The translations under genes and the position numbers were made by a program. Shown one piece after another: positions 29,558 to 40,280 of a stretch of 64,000 bases of DNA. The DNA is from Mycobacterium colombiense CECT 3035 (lineage in GTDB: Bacteria; Actinomycetota; Actinomycetes; Mycobacteriales; Mycobacteriaceae). The notes beneath the pieces are model-generated. The model saw nothing but the letters and a program-made list of their open reading frames with translations, was not told where the DNA came from and ran no database searches. The stretch is taken from contig NZ_CP020821.1 in assembly GCF_002105755.1 (NCBI RefSeq), forward strand, positions 3,162,001 to 3,226,000, read 5' to 3'. Within the stretch, counting starts at the first letter, position 1. Every line of letters begins with the position of its first letter.

Positions 29558-29965
29558 ATGCGCCTGATCCTGAACGTCATCTGGTTAGTCTTCGGCGGCC
29601 TGTGGATGGCCGTCGGATACTTGGCTGCGGCGCTGCTGAGCTTCGTGCTGATCATCACCATTCCGTTCGGCTTCGCGTCGCTGCGCATCGCCTCCTACGC
29701 GCTGTGGCCGTTCGGCCGCACCATCGTCGACAAGCCGACCGCGGGGTCGGGCGCCCTGATCGGAAACGTCATCTGGGTGGTGCTGTTCGGTGTCTGGCTG
29801 GCGATCGGCCATCTGGTCAGCGCGGCGGCGATGGCGGTCACGATCGTCGGCATTCCGCTGGCGCTGGCCAACCTCAAACTCATTCCGGTGTCGTTGATGC
29901 CGCTGGGCAAGCAGATCGTTCCGGTCAGCTCGCCGACCCACTATGTGCCGCCGGTGGCCGCATGA
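29558..29965 (+). CDS. YccF-family inner membrane protein (Rv0870c-like)
   Basis: A 135-residue protein made of two copies of the YccF membrane domain: residues 1-55 (LILNVIWLVFGGLWMAVGYL...IPFGFASLRIASYALWPFGR) and 60-125 (LIGNVIWVVLFGVWLAIGHL...GIPLALANLKLIPVSLMPLGK). Four membrane helices are expected. Function unknown. GGAGGAG precedes the ATG. It overlaps moaA2 by 4 bp (ATGA), an odd pairing with cofactor synthesis that is conserved in M. tuberculosis. Confidence 0.88.
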   Translation: MRLILNVIWLVFGGLWMAVGYLAAALLSFVLIITIPFGFASLRIASYALWPFGRTIVDKPTAGSGALIGNVIWVVLFGVWLAIGHLVSAAAMAVTIVGIPLALANLKLIPVSLMPLGKQIVPVSSPTHYVPPVAA

Positions 29966-31044
29966 CCCTGACGACGCTGGGCGTTCCGACGGTGCCGAGC
30001 CGCGGCGGCGGTCCGGCCGTACCCGCGGACGCGCCGACCACCGGCCCGCTGGTGGATACCTATGGGCGGGTCGCCACCGATTTGCGGGTGTCGCTGACCG
30101 ACCGCTGCAACCTGCGGTGCAGCTATTGCATGCCGGCGGAGGGCCTGAACTGGCTGCCCGGCGAGCAGCTGCTCAGCGCCGACGAACTGGCCCGGCTGAT
30201 GCGCATCGCCGTCACCCGGCTGGGGGTGACCAGCGTGCGGTTCACCGGCGGCGAACCCCTGCTGGCGCGCCACCTCGAAGAGGTCGTCGCCGCGGCCGCC
30301 GGCCTGCAGCCGCGCCCCGAGATCTCGCTGACCACCAACGGCGTCGGGCTGGCGCGCCGCGCCGCCGGGCTCGCCGCGGCCGGCCTGAACCGGGTCAACG
30401 TCTCACTGGACAGCGTGGACCGGAAGAATTTCGCGGCCATCACCCGCCGCGACCGGCTGCCCGACGTGCTGGCCGGCCTGGCCGGCGCCCAGGAGGCCGG
30501 CCTGACCCCGGTCAAGGTGAACGCCGTGCTCGACCCCAGCACCGGCCGCGAGGACGTGGTGGGGCTGTTGCGGTTCTGCCTCGAGCACGGCTACCAGTTG
30601 CGCGTCATCGAGCAGATGCCGCTGGACGCCGGGCACCAATGGCGACGGGACGCGGCGTTGAGCGCCGACGACGTGCTGGCGGCGCTGCGCCCGCACTTCC
30701 GGCTGCGGCCCGACCCGACGCCGCGCGGATCCGCGCCCGCCGAGCTGTGGCTGGTGGACACCGGCCCGGGCACGCCGAGCGGCAAGTTCGGCGTCATCGC
30801 GTCGGTCTCGCACGCGTTCTGCGGGGCGTGTGACCGGACCCGGTTGACCGCCGACGGCCAGATCCGCAGCTGCCTGTTCGCCAAGGAGGAGACCGACCTG
30901 CGCGGCCTGCTGCGCGGAGGGGCGCCCGACGACGCGATCGAGGCGGCGTGGCGCACCGCGATGTGGGGCAAGCCCGCCGGCCACGGCATCAACGACCCGA
31001 ACTTCATCCAGCCCAATCGCCCGATGAGCGCGATCGGTGGCTAG
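29962..31044 (+). CDS. moaA2: GTP 3',8-cyclase MoaA2 (molybdopterin step 1)
   Basis: A 360-residue radical SAM enzyme starting molybdenum cofactor synthesis from GTP, together with MoaC. The radical SAM cluster is C49-x3-C53-x2-C56 (DRCNLRCSYC). FTGGEPLL contacts SAM. The second 4Fe-4S site is in FCGACDRTRLTADGQIRSCLF. The C-terminal double glycine (MSAIGG), needed in MoaA, is present. ATG overlaps the YccF gene; moaD2 begins inside its last codons. Confidence 0.95.
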   Translation: MTLTTLGVPTVPSRGGGPAVPADAPTTGPLVDTYGRVATDLRVSLTDRCNLRCSYCMPAEGLNWLPGEQLLSADELARLMRIAVTRLGVTSVRFTGGEPLLARHLEEVVAAAAGLQPRPEISLTTNGVGLARRAAGLAAAGLNRVNVSLDSVDRKNFAAITRRDRLPDVLAGLAGAQEAGLTPVKVNAVLDPSTGREDVVGLLRFCLEHGYQLRVIEQMPLDAGHQWRRDAALSADDVLAALRPHFRLRPDPTPRGSAPAELWLVDTGPGTPSGKFGVIASVSHAFCGACDRTRLTADGQIRSCLFAKEETDLRGLLRGGAPDDAIEAAWRTAMWGKPAGHGINDPNFIQPNRPMSAIGG

Positions 31045-31327
31045 CCCCACGGGACAGACCCCCGTCCAAGCCAGCGGCGTCCAGGTGACGGTGCGCTACT
31101 TCGCGGCCGCGCGCGCGGCCGCGGGTGTCGAGTCGGAGACGGTGGTGCTGCGCCCCGGCACCACGGTCGGCGAACTGGTCGAGCGGCTCGCCGTGCGGGG
31201 GTCCCGGCTGGCCACCGTGCTGACCCGGTGCTCGTACCTGCGGGACGGGATCGCCGTCCGCGACGAGACCACAGCGTTGCAAACCGGTGACACGATTGAT
31301 GTGCTGCCGCCCTTTTCTGGCGGCTGA
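31037..31327 (+). CDS. moaD2: Molybdopterin synthase small subunit MoaD2
   Basis: A 96-residue ubiquitin-fold sulfur carrier ending in the essential PPFSGG double glycine, which is thiocarboxylated and delivers sulfur within MPT synthase. Core: VQVTVRYFAAARAAAGVESETV...TTVGELVERL. GTG start overlapping the moaA2 end by 8 bp. Its partner MoaE2 is encoded on the opposite strand past rpfA. Confidence 0.94.
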   Translation: MASPTGQTPVQASGVQVTVRYFAAARAAAGVESETVVLRPGTTVGELVERLAVRGSRLATVLTRCSYLRDGIAVRDETTALQTGDTIDVLPPFSGG

Positions 31328-31330
31328 AAC

Positions 31331-31346
31331 TGTGAGTTATCTCACG
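31331..31346. promoter_or_regulatory. CRP/cAMP receptor site upstream of rpfA
   Basis: TGTGAGTTATCTCACG, a TGTGA-N6-TCACG match to the mycobacterial CRP consensus with one mismatch in the outer base, 3 bp after the moaD2 stop. rpfA is a known CRP target in M. tuberculosis. Confidence 0.75.
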
Positions 31347-31542
31347 TAACGGATTGATAACGGCGCGGTCACGCTCCGATCTCACGCATATTGACCTGCG
31401 CAAACACTATGTGTTCCTGCGGTTTTCGCGGGTGGCCGAGAGGGAAACGCCGGGTTTCGCAAGACGTGACGGGACCAACAGAAACCGTTACCGTCTCCGA
31501 AGGCTCGCCAGCCATCCCGATTGGCGGACCTCCCCTCCCTAT

Positions 31543-31735
31543 CGCGCCGAGCTCCATCCAATAGGCGGGGGGCCACCGAACTACATGGATGGAGACGGGG
31601 GACCCACCGGTCCACCGTGATCGGATTGGGGCCGCTCGCGGCTCCTAGGGGTGAAGCCGGCGTCGTCTCGCACGACGACAACGCCGGCCGGGTGGCCTCT
31701 CCAACCCGAACCCGACAGCTGACCTCGCAGGCGCG
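31543..31735 (+). ncRNA. ydaO-type cyclic di-AMP riboswitch in the rpfA leader
   Basis: The leader matches the ydaO/yuaA aptamer. The closing stem is CGCGCC (31543-31548) with GGCGCG (31730-31735). There is an inner stem CTCCATCC (31552-31559) with GGATGGAG (31587-31594), the conserved GGGGGACCCA and GGGGTGAAGCC segments, a long GCCGGCGTCGTC hairpin, and the diagnostic 3' block CCCGACAGCTGACCTCG (31711-31727). Only 27 bases separate it from the rpfA ATG, so control of translation or early elongation is possible. Actinobacterial rpf genes are established members of this class. Confidence 0.9.
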
Positions 31736-31738
31736 TGA

Positions 31739-32566
<828 letters not shown>

Positions 32567-32584
32567 CCCCGCCACACTCCCCGC

Positions 32585-32614
32585 ACGCCCCGAAAACCCT
32601 CCTGTTCGGGGCGT
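32585..32614. terminator. Bidirectional hairpin terminator between rpfA and moaE2
   Basis: ACGCCCCGAA (32585-32594) and TTCGGGGCGT (32605-32614) form a perfect 10-bp stem with a 10-base loop between convergent genes. No long T run on either strand. Confidence 0.7.
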
Positions 32615-32660
32615 GTCGGGCACGGCGCACGATTTCGGTGGCCGGCCGCGGCCCAGGACG

Positions 32661-33086
32661 TCAGGCCGAGCCGACCCACTCCTCGGTGCCGTCGGCGAAG
32701 AATTGGTGTTTCCACACCGGTAGCCGCGCCTTGATGGTGTCCACCAGGTGCGCGCAGGTGGCGAATGCCGCCTGCCGGTGATCGGCGGCGACGGCCGCGA
32801 CCAACGCGGCCTCCCCGATGCGCAGTGCGCCGACGCGATGGCTGGCGGCGACGGCGCGCACGCCGCTGGACTGCTCGGCGACATCGGCCACCACCTCGGC
32901 GATGACCTGCTCGGCCGAGGGGTGCGCGGAGTACTCCAGTCGCACCACCCGCCGTCCGCCGTCGTGGTCGCGGATCATGCCGACGAACCCGACGATGGCC
33001 CCGGCCGCCTGATGGCCCACCAGCTCTTCGTGTTCGGCGAGTGAGATCGGCTGCTCGGTCATCGCGGCGCGCACGACGAGCGTCAT
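32661..33086 (-). CDS. moaE2: Molybdopterin synthase large subunit MoaE2
   Basis: A 141-residue catalytic subunit of MPT synthase, the same length as M. tuberculosis MoaE2. Family elements: [49 protein letters not shown], and the active-site segment [21 protein letters not shown]. It converts precursor Z to molybdopterin with MoaD2. ATGA overlap with mog; last gene of the Rv0863-moaC2-mog-moaE2 operon. Confidence 0.94.
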   Translation of the reverse strand: MTLVVRAAMTEQPISLAEHEELVGHQAAGAIVGFVGMIRDHDGGRRVVRLEYSAHPSAEQVIAEVVADVAEQSSGVRAVAASHRVGALRIGEAALVAAVAADHRQAAFATCAHLVDTIKARLPVWKHQFFADGTEEWVGSA

Positions 33087-33565
33087 CGCTGGTGGTCTTT
33101 ACCGGCGAGCTGGTCGAGCGCGTGGTCGAGCACACCGGCGAGCACGCCGAGGCCGTCGCGCACCCCTCCGGGCGAACCCGGCAGGTTGACGATCAGGGTC
33201 TGCCCGGCCACACCGCACACGCCGCGCGACAGCACCGACGTCGGCACCTTGGGCAGGCCGGACTGGCGGATTGCTTCCGCAAGCCCGGGCACCATGTAGT
33301 CGATGACGGCCACGGTCTGGTCCGGTGTGCTGTCGCTGGGCGAGATGCCGGTGCCACCCGAGGTGATGATGACGTCGACCTCCGCGTCGATCGCGGTGCG
33401 CAGCGCGTCACCGACGGGCGGCCCGTCGGCGACCACCTCCGGCTGCACGTCGGCAAAGCCCCGCTCCGCCAGCCATTCGGCGATGATCGGGCCACAGCGG
33501 TCGTCATACACCCCCGACGACGCGCGGGTCGAGGCGATGATGACGCGGGCTGAACGGGAACTCAT
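33083..33565 (-). CDS. mog: Molybdopterin adenylyltransferase Mog
   Basis: A 160-residue MogA/MoaB-family protein that adenylates molybdopterin before molybdenum insertion. Signatures: [16 protein letters not shown] (nucleotide/MPT loop) and [24 protein letters not shown]. The start at 33565 overlaps the moaC2 stop (ATGA) and gives the length of the M. tuberculosis homologue; an in-frame ATG four codons upstream is less likely. Confidence 0.93.
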   Translation of the reverse strand: MSSRSARVIIASTRASSGVYDDRCGPIIAEWLAERGFADVQPEVVADGPPVGDALRTAIDAEVDVIITSGGTGISPSDSTPDQTVAVIDYMVPGLAEAIRQSGLPKVPTSVLSRGVCGVAGQTLIVNLPGSPGGVRDGLGVLAGVLDHALDQLAGKDHQR

Positions 33566-34092
33566 GGGCGCGCCCACCTTCCGGTTTTGCCGCCTTCCTT
33601 GCGCAGCACTCGAATGTCGTCGATTCGTGCGGCCGGGTCGACCGCCTTGATCATGTCGTAGAGCGTCAGGCCCGCGACGCTGACGGCGGTCAGCGCTTCC
33701 ATTTCCACCCCCGTGCGGTCGGTGCTGCGCACCGTTGCGACGATCTCGATCTCAGACTCGCCCACGGTGAAGTCGATGTCGACCCCCGTGAGCGCAAGTT
33801 GATGACACAGCGGGATGAGGTCGCTGGTGCGCTTCGCGGCCTGGATTCCGGCTATCCGCGCGGTGGCCAGCGCGTCGCCCTTGGGCAGGCCGCCGGTCGA
33901 GATCAGCCCCACCACTTGCGCCGAGGTGCGCAGGACCCCGGCGGCGACCGCGGTCCGCTTGGTGGCTACCTTTTCGCTGACGTCGACCATGTGCGCCGCC
34001 CCCTGGTCGTCCAGGTGTGACAGGGCGCCCGAGCCGGAGTCTGCCGACCACCGGCTCGCCGAGGCTTCGGAGGCCTCAGAGGCCCTAGCCAT
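33562..34092 (-). CDS. moaC2: Cyclic pyranopterin monophosphate synthase MoaC2
   Basis: A 176-residue MoaC that rearranges the MoaA product into precursor Z. Conserved stretches: [47 protein letters not shown] (active-site region) and [27 protein letters not shown]. The N-terminus has an Ala/Ser/Glu repeat (ASEASEASA) that makes it nine residues longer than in M. tuberculosis. It follows the Rv0863-like gene by 8 bp. Confidence 0.94.
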   Translation of the reverse strand: MARASEASEASASRWSADSGSGALSHLDDQGAAHMVDVSEKVATKRTAVAAGVLRTSAQVVGLISTGGLPKGDALATARIAGIQAAKRTSDLIPLCHQLALTGVDIDFTVGESEIEIVATVRSTDRTGVEMEALTAVSVAGLTLYDMIKAVDPAARIDDIRVLRKEGGKTGRWARP

Positions 34093-34100
34093 CTGGCGTC

Positions 34101-34409
34101 CTACCGATTGACGACGGTGACCGGGTGCAGGTAGGGCAGATCGGTGGAGGGCAACGGGAAGACCAGCTCGCCGAAGGGGGACAGCGCGCCCGTGCGATCG
34201 GTCACGAGCTCGCTGACCGCATGGTCGTCGGGGTCTGTCGTCGGCCAGCCGTTGTCGACATACTTCGTCTTGCGTGCTTTGCCCTCAGCAGTGTCAGCCA
34301 CGAGGTCCATTCTTACAGGTGGCCCCCCAGCGCGTGGCGCAAGACCGGAGTTCGCGGATGCGTGGCCCGTGCCGCCGATGGTCGCCGCTCTGGTGAGGCG
34401 ATCACTCAT
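34101..34409 (-). CDS. Small conserved protein (Rv0863-like)
   Basis: A 102-residue protein (69 if the ATG at 34310 is used) found next to moaC2 in mycobacteria. The C-terminal 60 residues look conserved ([56 protein letters not shown]); the N-terminal part is of low complexity. No domain is recognised and the function is unknown. The 8-bp gap to moaC2 puts it first in the molybdopterin operon. Start uncertain. Confidence 0.68.
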   Translation of the reverse strand: MSDRLTRAATIGGTGHASANSGLAPRAGGPPVRMDLVADTAEGKARKTKYVDNGWPTTDPDDHAVSELVTDRTGALSPFGELVFPLPSTDLPYLHPVTVVNR

Positions 34410-34439
34410 CGGGCTCTGCTCGGTACCGGCAACCTGCTT

Positions 34440-34445
34440 TACGCT
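34440..34445 (+). promoter_or_regulatory. -10 box TACGCT of Rv0862c-like gene
   Basis: TACGCT ends 8 bases before the ATG at 34454 and no ribosome site is visible, so the message is probably leaderless or nearly so. Confidence 0.4.
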
Positions 34446-34453
34446 GGTCAGCA

Positions 34454-36712
34454 ATGACCGACAACACCCCGGATATCCCGCTGGGGTCTTGGCTGGCCGA
34501 GTTATCCGATGAGCGGCTGATCCGACTGTTGGAGTTGCGGCCGGACCTCGCCCAGCCCCCACCCGGCAGCATCGCCGCACTGGCCGCGCGCGCCCAGGCC
34601 CGCCAGTCGATCAAGGCCGGCACCGACGACCTCGACTTTTTGCGCCTGGCCGTTCTGGACGCGCTGCTGGTGCTGCAGGCCGACGTGGAGCCGGTGCCGA
34701 CCGCGAAGCTGCTGGCACTGATCGATGACCGCGCCCCCGAAACCGAGGTCCTCGGCGCCGTCGACGACCTCCGGCAACGCGCCCTGGTCTGGGGCGAGGC
34801 CGCGCTGCGGGTTGCCGCCGACGCCGCAACAGGACTGCCATGGCATCCGGGCCAGGTCATTCTCGAGGACGCCTCACGCAGCGCCGAGGAGATCGCCGGC
34901 CTGATCGACGACCTCACCCAGGCGCAGCTCGACGTGCTGGAGAAACTTCTCGAGGGCTCCCCGATGGGCCGCACCCGCGACGCGGCGCCCGGCGCGCCCG
35001 CCGACCGGCCGGTGCCCCAGCTGCTGGCGTTGGGGCTGCTGCGGCGCATCGACGCCGAGACGGTGATCCTGCCCCGCCACGTCGGGCAGGTGCTGCGCGG
35101 CGAGCAGCCCGGCCCGATGCAGTTGACCGCGCCCGACCCGGTGGTGTCGACGACCACGGCCGGCGACGCCGACGCGGCGGCCGCGGGGGCCGTCATCGAC
35201 TTGCTGCACGAGGTCGACGTCCTGCTTGAAACGCTGTCCGCCGCGCCGGTTTCCGAGCTGCGCAGCGGCGGGCTGGGCATACGTGACGTCAAGCGGCTGA
35301 GCAAGGTGACCGGCATCGAGGAGACGAGGCTGGGATTGATCCTCGAAGTCGCGGCCGCGGCCGGATTGATCGCCAGCGGCATGCCCGACCCCGAGCCGGT
35401 CAGCGGCGAGGCACCGTACTGGGCCCCGACGATCGCCACCGACCGGTACGCCGCGATGTCGGCCGCCGAACGCTGGCAGCTGTTGGCGAGCAGTTGGCTC
35501 GACCTTCCCGGCCGCCCGGCGCTGATCGGCACCCGCGGGCCCGACGCCAAGCCCTACGGCGCCCTCACCGACGGGCTGTACTCCACGGCCGCGCCGCTGG
35601 ATCGCCGGCTGCTACTCGGCATGTTGTCCGAACTGTCCCCGGGCGCCGGCGTCGACGCGGCGGCAGCCTCCGCGGCGCTGATCTGGCGGCGTCCGCGCTG
35701 GGCGAAGCGGTTGCAACCCGGACCCGTCGGGGACCTGCTCGCCGAGAGCAACGCCCTGGGCCTGGTGGGCCGCGGGGCGATCAGCACGCCCGGGCGGGCG
35801 CTGCTGGACGACGACGGGGATCCGCAGGTTGCGATCGAGGCGATGAACCGGGCCCTGCCCAAGCCGGTCGACCACTTCCTGGTGCAGGCGGACCTCACCG
35901 TGGTTGTACCCGGGCCGCTGGAACGCGACCTGGCCGAGCAACTCGCCGTCGTTGCCACCGTCGAATCGGCAGGCACCGCGATGGTGTACCGGGTCAGCGA
36001 GCAGTCGATCCGGCATGCACTCGACGTCGGCAAGACCCGCGACTGGATGCATTCCCTGTTCGCCAGGCACTCCAAAACGCCGGTGCCGCAGGGGCTTACC
36101 TATCTCATCGACGACGTCGCGCGCCGGCACGGGCAGCTGCGGATCGGCATGGCCGCGTCGTTCGTGCGCTGCGAGGACCCCGCGCTGCTGGCGCAGGCCG
36201 TGGCCGCGCCGGCGACCGAGGAGGTGCAGCTGCGGGCGCTGGCGCCGACGGTCGCGGTGTCGCCGGCGCCCATCGGCGAGGTGCTGGTCGCGTTGCGCGC
36301 CGCGGGCTTCGCCCCGGCCGCCGAGGACTCCTCGGGCGCCATCGTCGACGTGCGTCCGCGCGGGGCCCGGGTGGCGACACCCCAGCAGCGCCGGCCGTAT
36401 CGCCCGGTCCGGCGTCCCAACAGCGAAAGCCTCAACGCGGTGGTCGCGGTGCTGCGCAAGGTGACCGCCGCACCGTTCGGCAACATCCGCGTCGACCCCG
36501 CCGTCACCATGGCCCAGCTGCAGCGCGCGGCCAAGGAACAAGACACCCTGGTGATCGGTTATCTGGATGCGGCCGGCGTGGCCACCCAGCGCGTGGTGTC
36601 GCCCATCACCGTCAAGGGCGGTCAGCTGGTGGCCTTTGATTCGGCGTCCGGCCGGCTGCGTGACTTCGCCATCCACCGCATCACGTCGGTCGTGTCGGCC
36701 ACCGCCCGATAA
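34454..36712 (+). CDS. XPB/Ssl2 N-terminal-domain-like helicase-associated protein (Rv0862c-like)
   Basis: A 752-residue protein without helicase motifs, related to the helicase C3/XPB N-terminal family (PF13625 type). The N-terminal 230 residues are helical and winged-helix-like. The C-terminal region (about 440-600) contains [31 protein letters not shown]...[17 protein letters not shown], the family core, and the last 90 residues form a WYL-like domain ([46 protein letters not shown]). The next gene, 44 bp downstream, is XPB, so it is likely a partner in DNA repair. Same length class as M. tuberculosis. Confidence 0.88.
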   Translation: MTDNTPDIPLGSWLAELSDERLIRLLELRPDLAQPPPGSIAALAARAQARQSIKAGTDDLDFLRLAVLDALLVLQADVEPVPTAKLLALIDDRAPETEVLGAVDDLRQRALVWGEAALRVAADAATGLPWHPGQVILEDASRSAEEIAGLIDDLTQAQLDVLEKLLEGSPMGRTRDAAPGAPADRPVPQLLALGLLRRIDAETVILPRHVGQVLRGEQPGPMQLTAPDPVVSTTTAGDADAAAAGAVIDLLHEVDVLLETLSAAPVSELRSGGLGIRDVKRLSKVTGIEETRLGLILEVAAAAGLIASGMPDPEPVSGEAPYWAPTIATDRYAAMSAAERWQLLASSWLDLPGRPALIGTRGPDAKPYGALTDGLYSTAAPLDRRLLLGMLSELSPGAGVDAAAASAALIWRRPRWAKRLQPGPVGDLLAESNALGLVGRGAISTPGRALLDDDGDPQVAIEAMNRALPKPVDHFLVQADLTVVVPGPLERDLAEQLAVVATVESAGTAMVYRVSEQSIRHALDVGKTRDWMHSLFARHSKTPVPQGLTYLIDDVARRHGQLRIGMAASFVRCEDPALLAQAVAAPATEEVQLRALAPTVAVSPAPIGEVLVALRAAGFAPAAEDSSGAIVDVRPRGARVATPQQRRPYRPVRRPNSESLNAVVAVLRKVTAAPFGNIRVDPAVTMAQLQRAAKEQDTLVIGYLDAAGVATQRVVSPITVKGGQLVAFDSASGRLRDFAIHRITSVVSATAR

Positions 36713-36756
36713 TGGGTGGCGTGCAGGAGCACAGATGAGGAGGAGTGGCGCTGACG

Positions 36757-38406
36757 ATGTCTGACGGACCGTTGATCGTGCAGTCGGATAAGACGGTCCT
36801 GCTCGAGGTGGACCACGAGCAGGCCGGCGCGGCGCGCGCCGCCATCGCGCCGTTCGCCGAGCTGGAACGCGCGCCCGAGCACGTGCACACCTACCGCATC
36901 ACGCCGCTGGCGCTGTGGAACGCGCGCGCCGCCGGTCATGACGCCGAGCAGGTGGTCGACGCGCTGGTGAGCTTCTCGCGCTACGCGGTGCCGCAGCCGC
37001 TGCTGGTCGACATCGTCGACACCATGGCCCGGTACGGCCGCCTGCAATTGGTGAAGCACCCCGCGCACGGCCTGACGCTGGTGAGCCTGGACCGCGCCGT
37101 GCTCGAAGAGGTGCTGCGCAACAAGAAGATCGCCCCGATGCTCGGCGCCCGCATCGACGACGACACCGTCATCGTGCACCCCAGCGAACGCGGCCGCGTC
37201 AAGCAGATGCTACTCAAAATCGGTTGGCCCGCAGAGGATCTCGCCGGCTACGTGGACGGTGAAGCGCACCCGATCAGCCTGGCGCAGGACGGCTGGCACC
37301 TGCGCGACTATCAGCAGATGGCCACCGACTCGTTCTGGTCCGGCGGGTCCGGGGTGGTGGTGCTTCCGTGCGGTGCCGGTAAGACGCTGGTCGGCGCGGC
37401 CGCCATGGCGAAAGCCGGTGCGACGACGCTGATCCTGGTCACGAACATCGTCGCGGCGCGGCAATGGAAGCGCGAGCTGATCGCGCGCACGTCGCTCAGC
37501 GAGGACGAAATCGGCGAATACTCCGGCGAACGCAAGGAGATTCGCCCGGTCACCATCTCGACGTATCAGATGATCACCCGGCGCACCAAGGGCGAGTACC
37601 GGCACCTGGAGCTGTTCGACAGCCGGGACTGGGGCCTGATCATCTACGACGAGGTCCATCTCTTGCCTGCGCCGGTGTTCCGCATGACCGCCGATCTGCA
37701 GTCCAAGCGGCGCCTGGGCCTGACCGCCACGCTGGTCCGCGAGGACGGCCGCGAGGGCGACGTCTTCTCGCTGATCGGCCCGAAACGCTACGACGCGCCG
37801 TGGAAGGACATCGAGGCGCAGGGGTGGATCGCGCCGGCCGAATGCGTCGAGGTGCGCGTCACCATGACCGACAACGAGCGGATGCTCTATGCCACCGCCG
37901 AACCCGAAGAGCGGTACAAGCTGTGCTCGACGGTGCACACCAAAATCGCTGTGGTCAAATCGATCCTGGCGAAACATCCGGGTGAGCAGACGCTGGTGAT
38001 CGGCGCCTACCTCGATCAGCTCGACGAGCTCGGTGCCGAGCTGAACGCCCCGGTGATCCAGGGGTCCACCCGGACCAAGGAACGCGAAGAGCTGTTCGAC
38101 GCCTTCCGCCGCGGCGAGTTGTCCACCCTGGTGGTGTCCAAGGTCGCGAACTTCTCCATCGACCTTCCGGAAGCCGCTGTGGCAGTGCAGGTTTCGGGAA
38201 CCTTCGGCTCACGACAGGAGGAGGCGCAGCGGCTGGGCCGGCTGCTGCGGCCCAAGTCCGACGGTGGCGGCGCCATCTTCTATTCCGTGGTGGCACGCGA
38301 CAGCCTGGACGCGGAGTACGCCGCGCACCGGCAGCGCTTCCTGGCCGAGCAGGGCTACGGCTACATCATCCGCGACGCCGACGACCTGCTGGGGCCGGCG
38401 ATTTAG
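36757..38406 (+). CDS. ercc3: DNA helicase XPB (Ercc3-like)
   Basis: A 549-residue superfamily 2 helicase. M. tuberculosis XPB is a 3'-5' DNA helicase thought to act in repair. Damage-recognition-type N-domain (about 50-170), Walker A CGAGKT (205-210), DEVH box 298-301, motif III LTATL, and helicase motifs IV-VI in the second RecA domain (VQVSGTFGSRQEEAQRLGRLLRP). The RED and thumb elements lie between. The ATG at 36757 matches the homologue; an in-frame GTG at 36745 would lie within the ribosome site AGGAGGAG. In M. tuberculosis the next gene is fadB; here an 8-kb island follows. Confidence 0.94.
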   Translation: MSDGPLIVQSDKTVLLEVDHEQAGAARAAIAPFAELERAPEHVHTYRITPLALWNARAAGHDAEQVVDALVSFSRYAVPQPLLVDIVDTMARYGRLQLVKHPAHGLTLVSLDRAVLEEVLRNKKIAPMLGARIDDDTVIVHPSERGRVKQMLLKIGWPAEDLAGYVDGEAHPISLAQDGWHLRDYQQMATDSFWSGGSGVVVLPCGAGKTLVGAAAMAKAGATTLILVTNIVAARQWKRELIARTSLSEDEIGEYSGERKEIRPVTISTYQMITRRTKGEYRHLELFDSRDWGLIIYDEVHLLPAPVFRMTADLQSKRRLGLTATLVREDGREGDVFSLIGPKRYDAPWKDIEAQGWIAPAECVEVRVTMTDNERMLYATAEPEERYKLCSTVHTKIAVVKSILAKHPGEQTLVIGAYLDQLDELGAELNAPVIQGSTRTKEREELFDAFRRGELSTLVVSKVANFSIDLPEAAVAVQVSGTFGSRQEEAQRLGRLLRPKSDGGGAIFYSVVARDSLDAEYAAHRQRFLAEQGYGYIIRDADDLLGPAI

Positions 38407-38440
38407 CCTGGGCCGGTCAGTGTGCCGTGCTCGACGAATC

Positions 38441-38923
38441 CTATTCAGGCTCTTGACCGCTCTTCGAGAACGCGAACCCGCCTAGGGTGACGAGAGCGGC
38501 GCCGACCCCGCCGACGTAGGCCTTGGCCAGATCGCGGGCGGACACGCCAGGGCACTGCGCCAGCGAGGCCAGCCACGCGACGGCGTCATCGCGTTCGTCG
38601 TTGCGGAACACCCGAAGCGGGCACGGCATCCAGCTGCCGATGGCGCGGCTGGTCGCCCGAATCCAGCCGATATCGCTCACGACGGCACACCCGTCGAGCA
38701 ACCGCAGATAACCGGCCCCCAGTCGCGCGTCTGCCCATAGCGCTCCGGCCGTAATGCGCTCGAATTCCGGGCCGAATTCGTATATCAGTCGCAATCGACC
38801 GCCTGTGCGCTCCGCTTGTTCGACCATCGGCGCGAAGTTGCGCTCATAATCCGCCGCCGTCACGGTCCCGGTGGCTTCGAGCACACGAATGCCCGCGGGC
38901 ATGCCCGTACGTTCCTCTAGCAC
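38441..38923 (-). CDS. SpoIIAA/STAS-like protein
   Basis: A 160-residue protein resembling the SpoIIAA-like (STAS-fold) family: VLEATGTVTAADYERNFAPMVEQAERTGGRLRLIYEFGPEFERITAGALWADARLG, then ISDIGWIRA-type strand and FRNDERDDAVAWLAS. Such proteins bind small hydrophobic ligands or act as partner-switch modules. Unusually, the last 35 residues form a possible membrane helix (AYVGGVGAALVTLGGFAF). GTG start with GGAGG 6 bases upstream; the open frame continues upstream into the promoter region. Divergent from the FAD monooxygenase remnant. Confidence 0.75.
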   Translation of the reverse strand: MLEERTGMPAGIRVLEATGTVTAADYERNFAPMVEQAERTGGRLRLIYEFGPEFERITAGALWADARLGAGYLRLLDGCAVVSDIGWIRATSRAIGSWMPCPLRVFRNDERDDAVAWLASLAQCPGVSARDLAKAYVGGVGAALVTLGGFAFSKSGQEPE

Positions 38924-39013
38924 AGCGACTCCTCCCCACACCGACGGGGCGATCAACGTCCTTACGGCCCCCGGCACCGCAGTTGATAACCTACTGCAAC
39001 TATTGCATAGTGC

Positions 39014-39019
39014 TATAGT
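39014..39019 (+). promoter_or_regulatory. -10 box TATAGT upstream of the FAD monooxygenase
   Basis: TATAGT is a good TANNNT match in an AT-rich patch 31 bases before the ATG at 39050; a ribosome site (GGAGGCGGG) follows. No convincing -35 box at standard spacing. Confidence 0.4.
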
Positions 39020-39049
39020 AATGCCATTCGTCACCGCGGAGGCGGGCAC

Positions 39050-40233
39050 ATGAAGATCGCCATTGTCGGCGCCGGCATCGCCGGCCCACGCTCGCGTACT
39101 GGCTGTCGCGGTATGGGCACGAACCCACCCTGATCGAGAAGGCGCCGCGACTCCGCACCGGCGGCTACATCGTGGACTTTTGGGGTGGCGGGTACGCCGT
39201 TGCCGAGCGCATGGGACTCACCGCCGAGCTGCACGCCACGGGGTACGCGGTGCGGGAGGTGCGACTCGTGGACCGGAATTCGAAGCGGGTGGGCGGCTTT
39301 TCGGCTGAACCGTTCCGGCGAAACGTCGATGACCGGTTCGTCACCGTGCCCCGTGGTGATCTGTCGGCCACGATCTATCGCTCTATAGACGACCGTGCTG
39401 AAACTCTGTTCGGTGAAAGCGTCTCGGCGATCGAGCAGCTCGACTCGGGCGTGCGAGTCACACTCGAGGGCGGCGGGTCACGGCGATTCGACCTGCTCAT
39501 CGGTGCGGGTGGAATCCATTGTCCCGTGCGGGAGTTGGTGTTCGGCCCGCAATCCAGGTTCGAGACGGATCTCGGCTACCGAGTCGCGGCGTTCGAAGCG
39601 GAGGGCTATCAGCCGCGTGATGAACTCGTCTACCTCGCCTACACCCAGCCGGGGCGCATGGTCGCCCGATTCGCAATGCGTGACGAGAAGACCATGTTCC
39701 TTTTTGTTTTCACCGCTCATCACATGGGCGGTCCCGATCCGCAAGACGTGTCGCAGGCCAAGTCAACCCTGCGTCGGGTCTTCGGCAACGTGGGCTGGGA
39801 ATGCCCGGAGATCCTGCGCCGACTCGACGGGGCCGCCGATGTCTACTTCGACCGCACCAGCCAAATCGTCATGGACCGGTGGTCGGACGGGCGGGTAGCG
39901 CTCATCGGTGACGCCGCGGCCGCGGTCTCGTTGCTGGCGGGCGAAGGCACGGGCCTGGCGATGGTGCAGGCCTACACACTGGCGGGCGAACTCAACCGCG
40001 CGGGAGCCGATTACGCGAATGCGTTCCGTAGCTATGAGCGTCAGCTGCGCCCGATCGTCGAGGCCAGGCAGCGGTCGGCGCGCGCATTCGCCACGATGTT
40101 CGCGCCAAAGACGGCACTAGGTCTGTGGACCCGCAACCAGGCGTCCAAACTGTTGAACATCCAGCGACTGGCCGATCGGGTCGTCCGGAGTGAATTCCGC
40201 GACGACATCGCCTTACCCGAATACGCCGCATGA
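39050..40233 (+). pseudogene. Class A FAD monooxygenase with 1-base deletion at codon 13
   Basis: The ATG at 39050 opens MKIAIVGAGIAGP, the dinucleotide-binding start of a PHBH-type FAD monooxygenase. After base 39087 the frame breaks: reading continues only if one base is restored, giving TLAYWLSRYGHEPTLIEKAPRLRTGGYIVDFWGGG and the rest of a roughly 394-residue enzyme. Downstream are the DG motif region (VPRGDLSATIY), LLIGAGG, and GRVALIGDAAAAVSLLAGEGTGLAMVQAYTLAGEL. The site reads GGCCCA where GGCCCCA or similar is expected. It is a recent mutation or a homopolymer sequencing error. If real, only an N-truncated protein from ATG 39172, lacking the FAD fold, could be made. A paralogue lies at 43966. 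Confidence 0.8.
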
Positions 40234-40280
40234 CCGGGCCGACGGCGATCGGACCTGAAAAGGGTTAGGGCGCAGGCGGT

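Noticed and set aside
39050..39172. Programmed ribosomal frameshift in the FAD monooxygenase
   Set aside because: No slippery heptamer or stimulatory structure is visible at GGCCCA; mutation or sequencing error is simpler.
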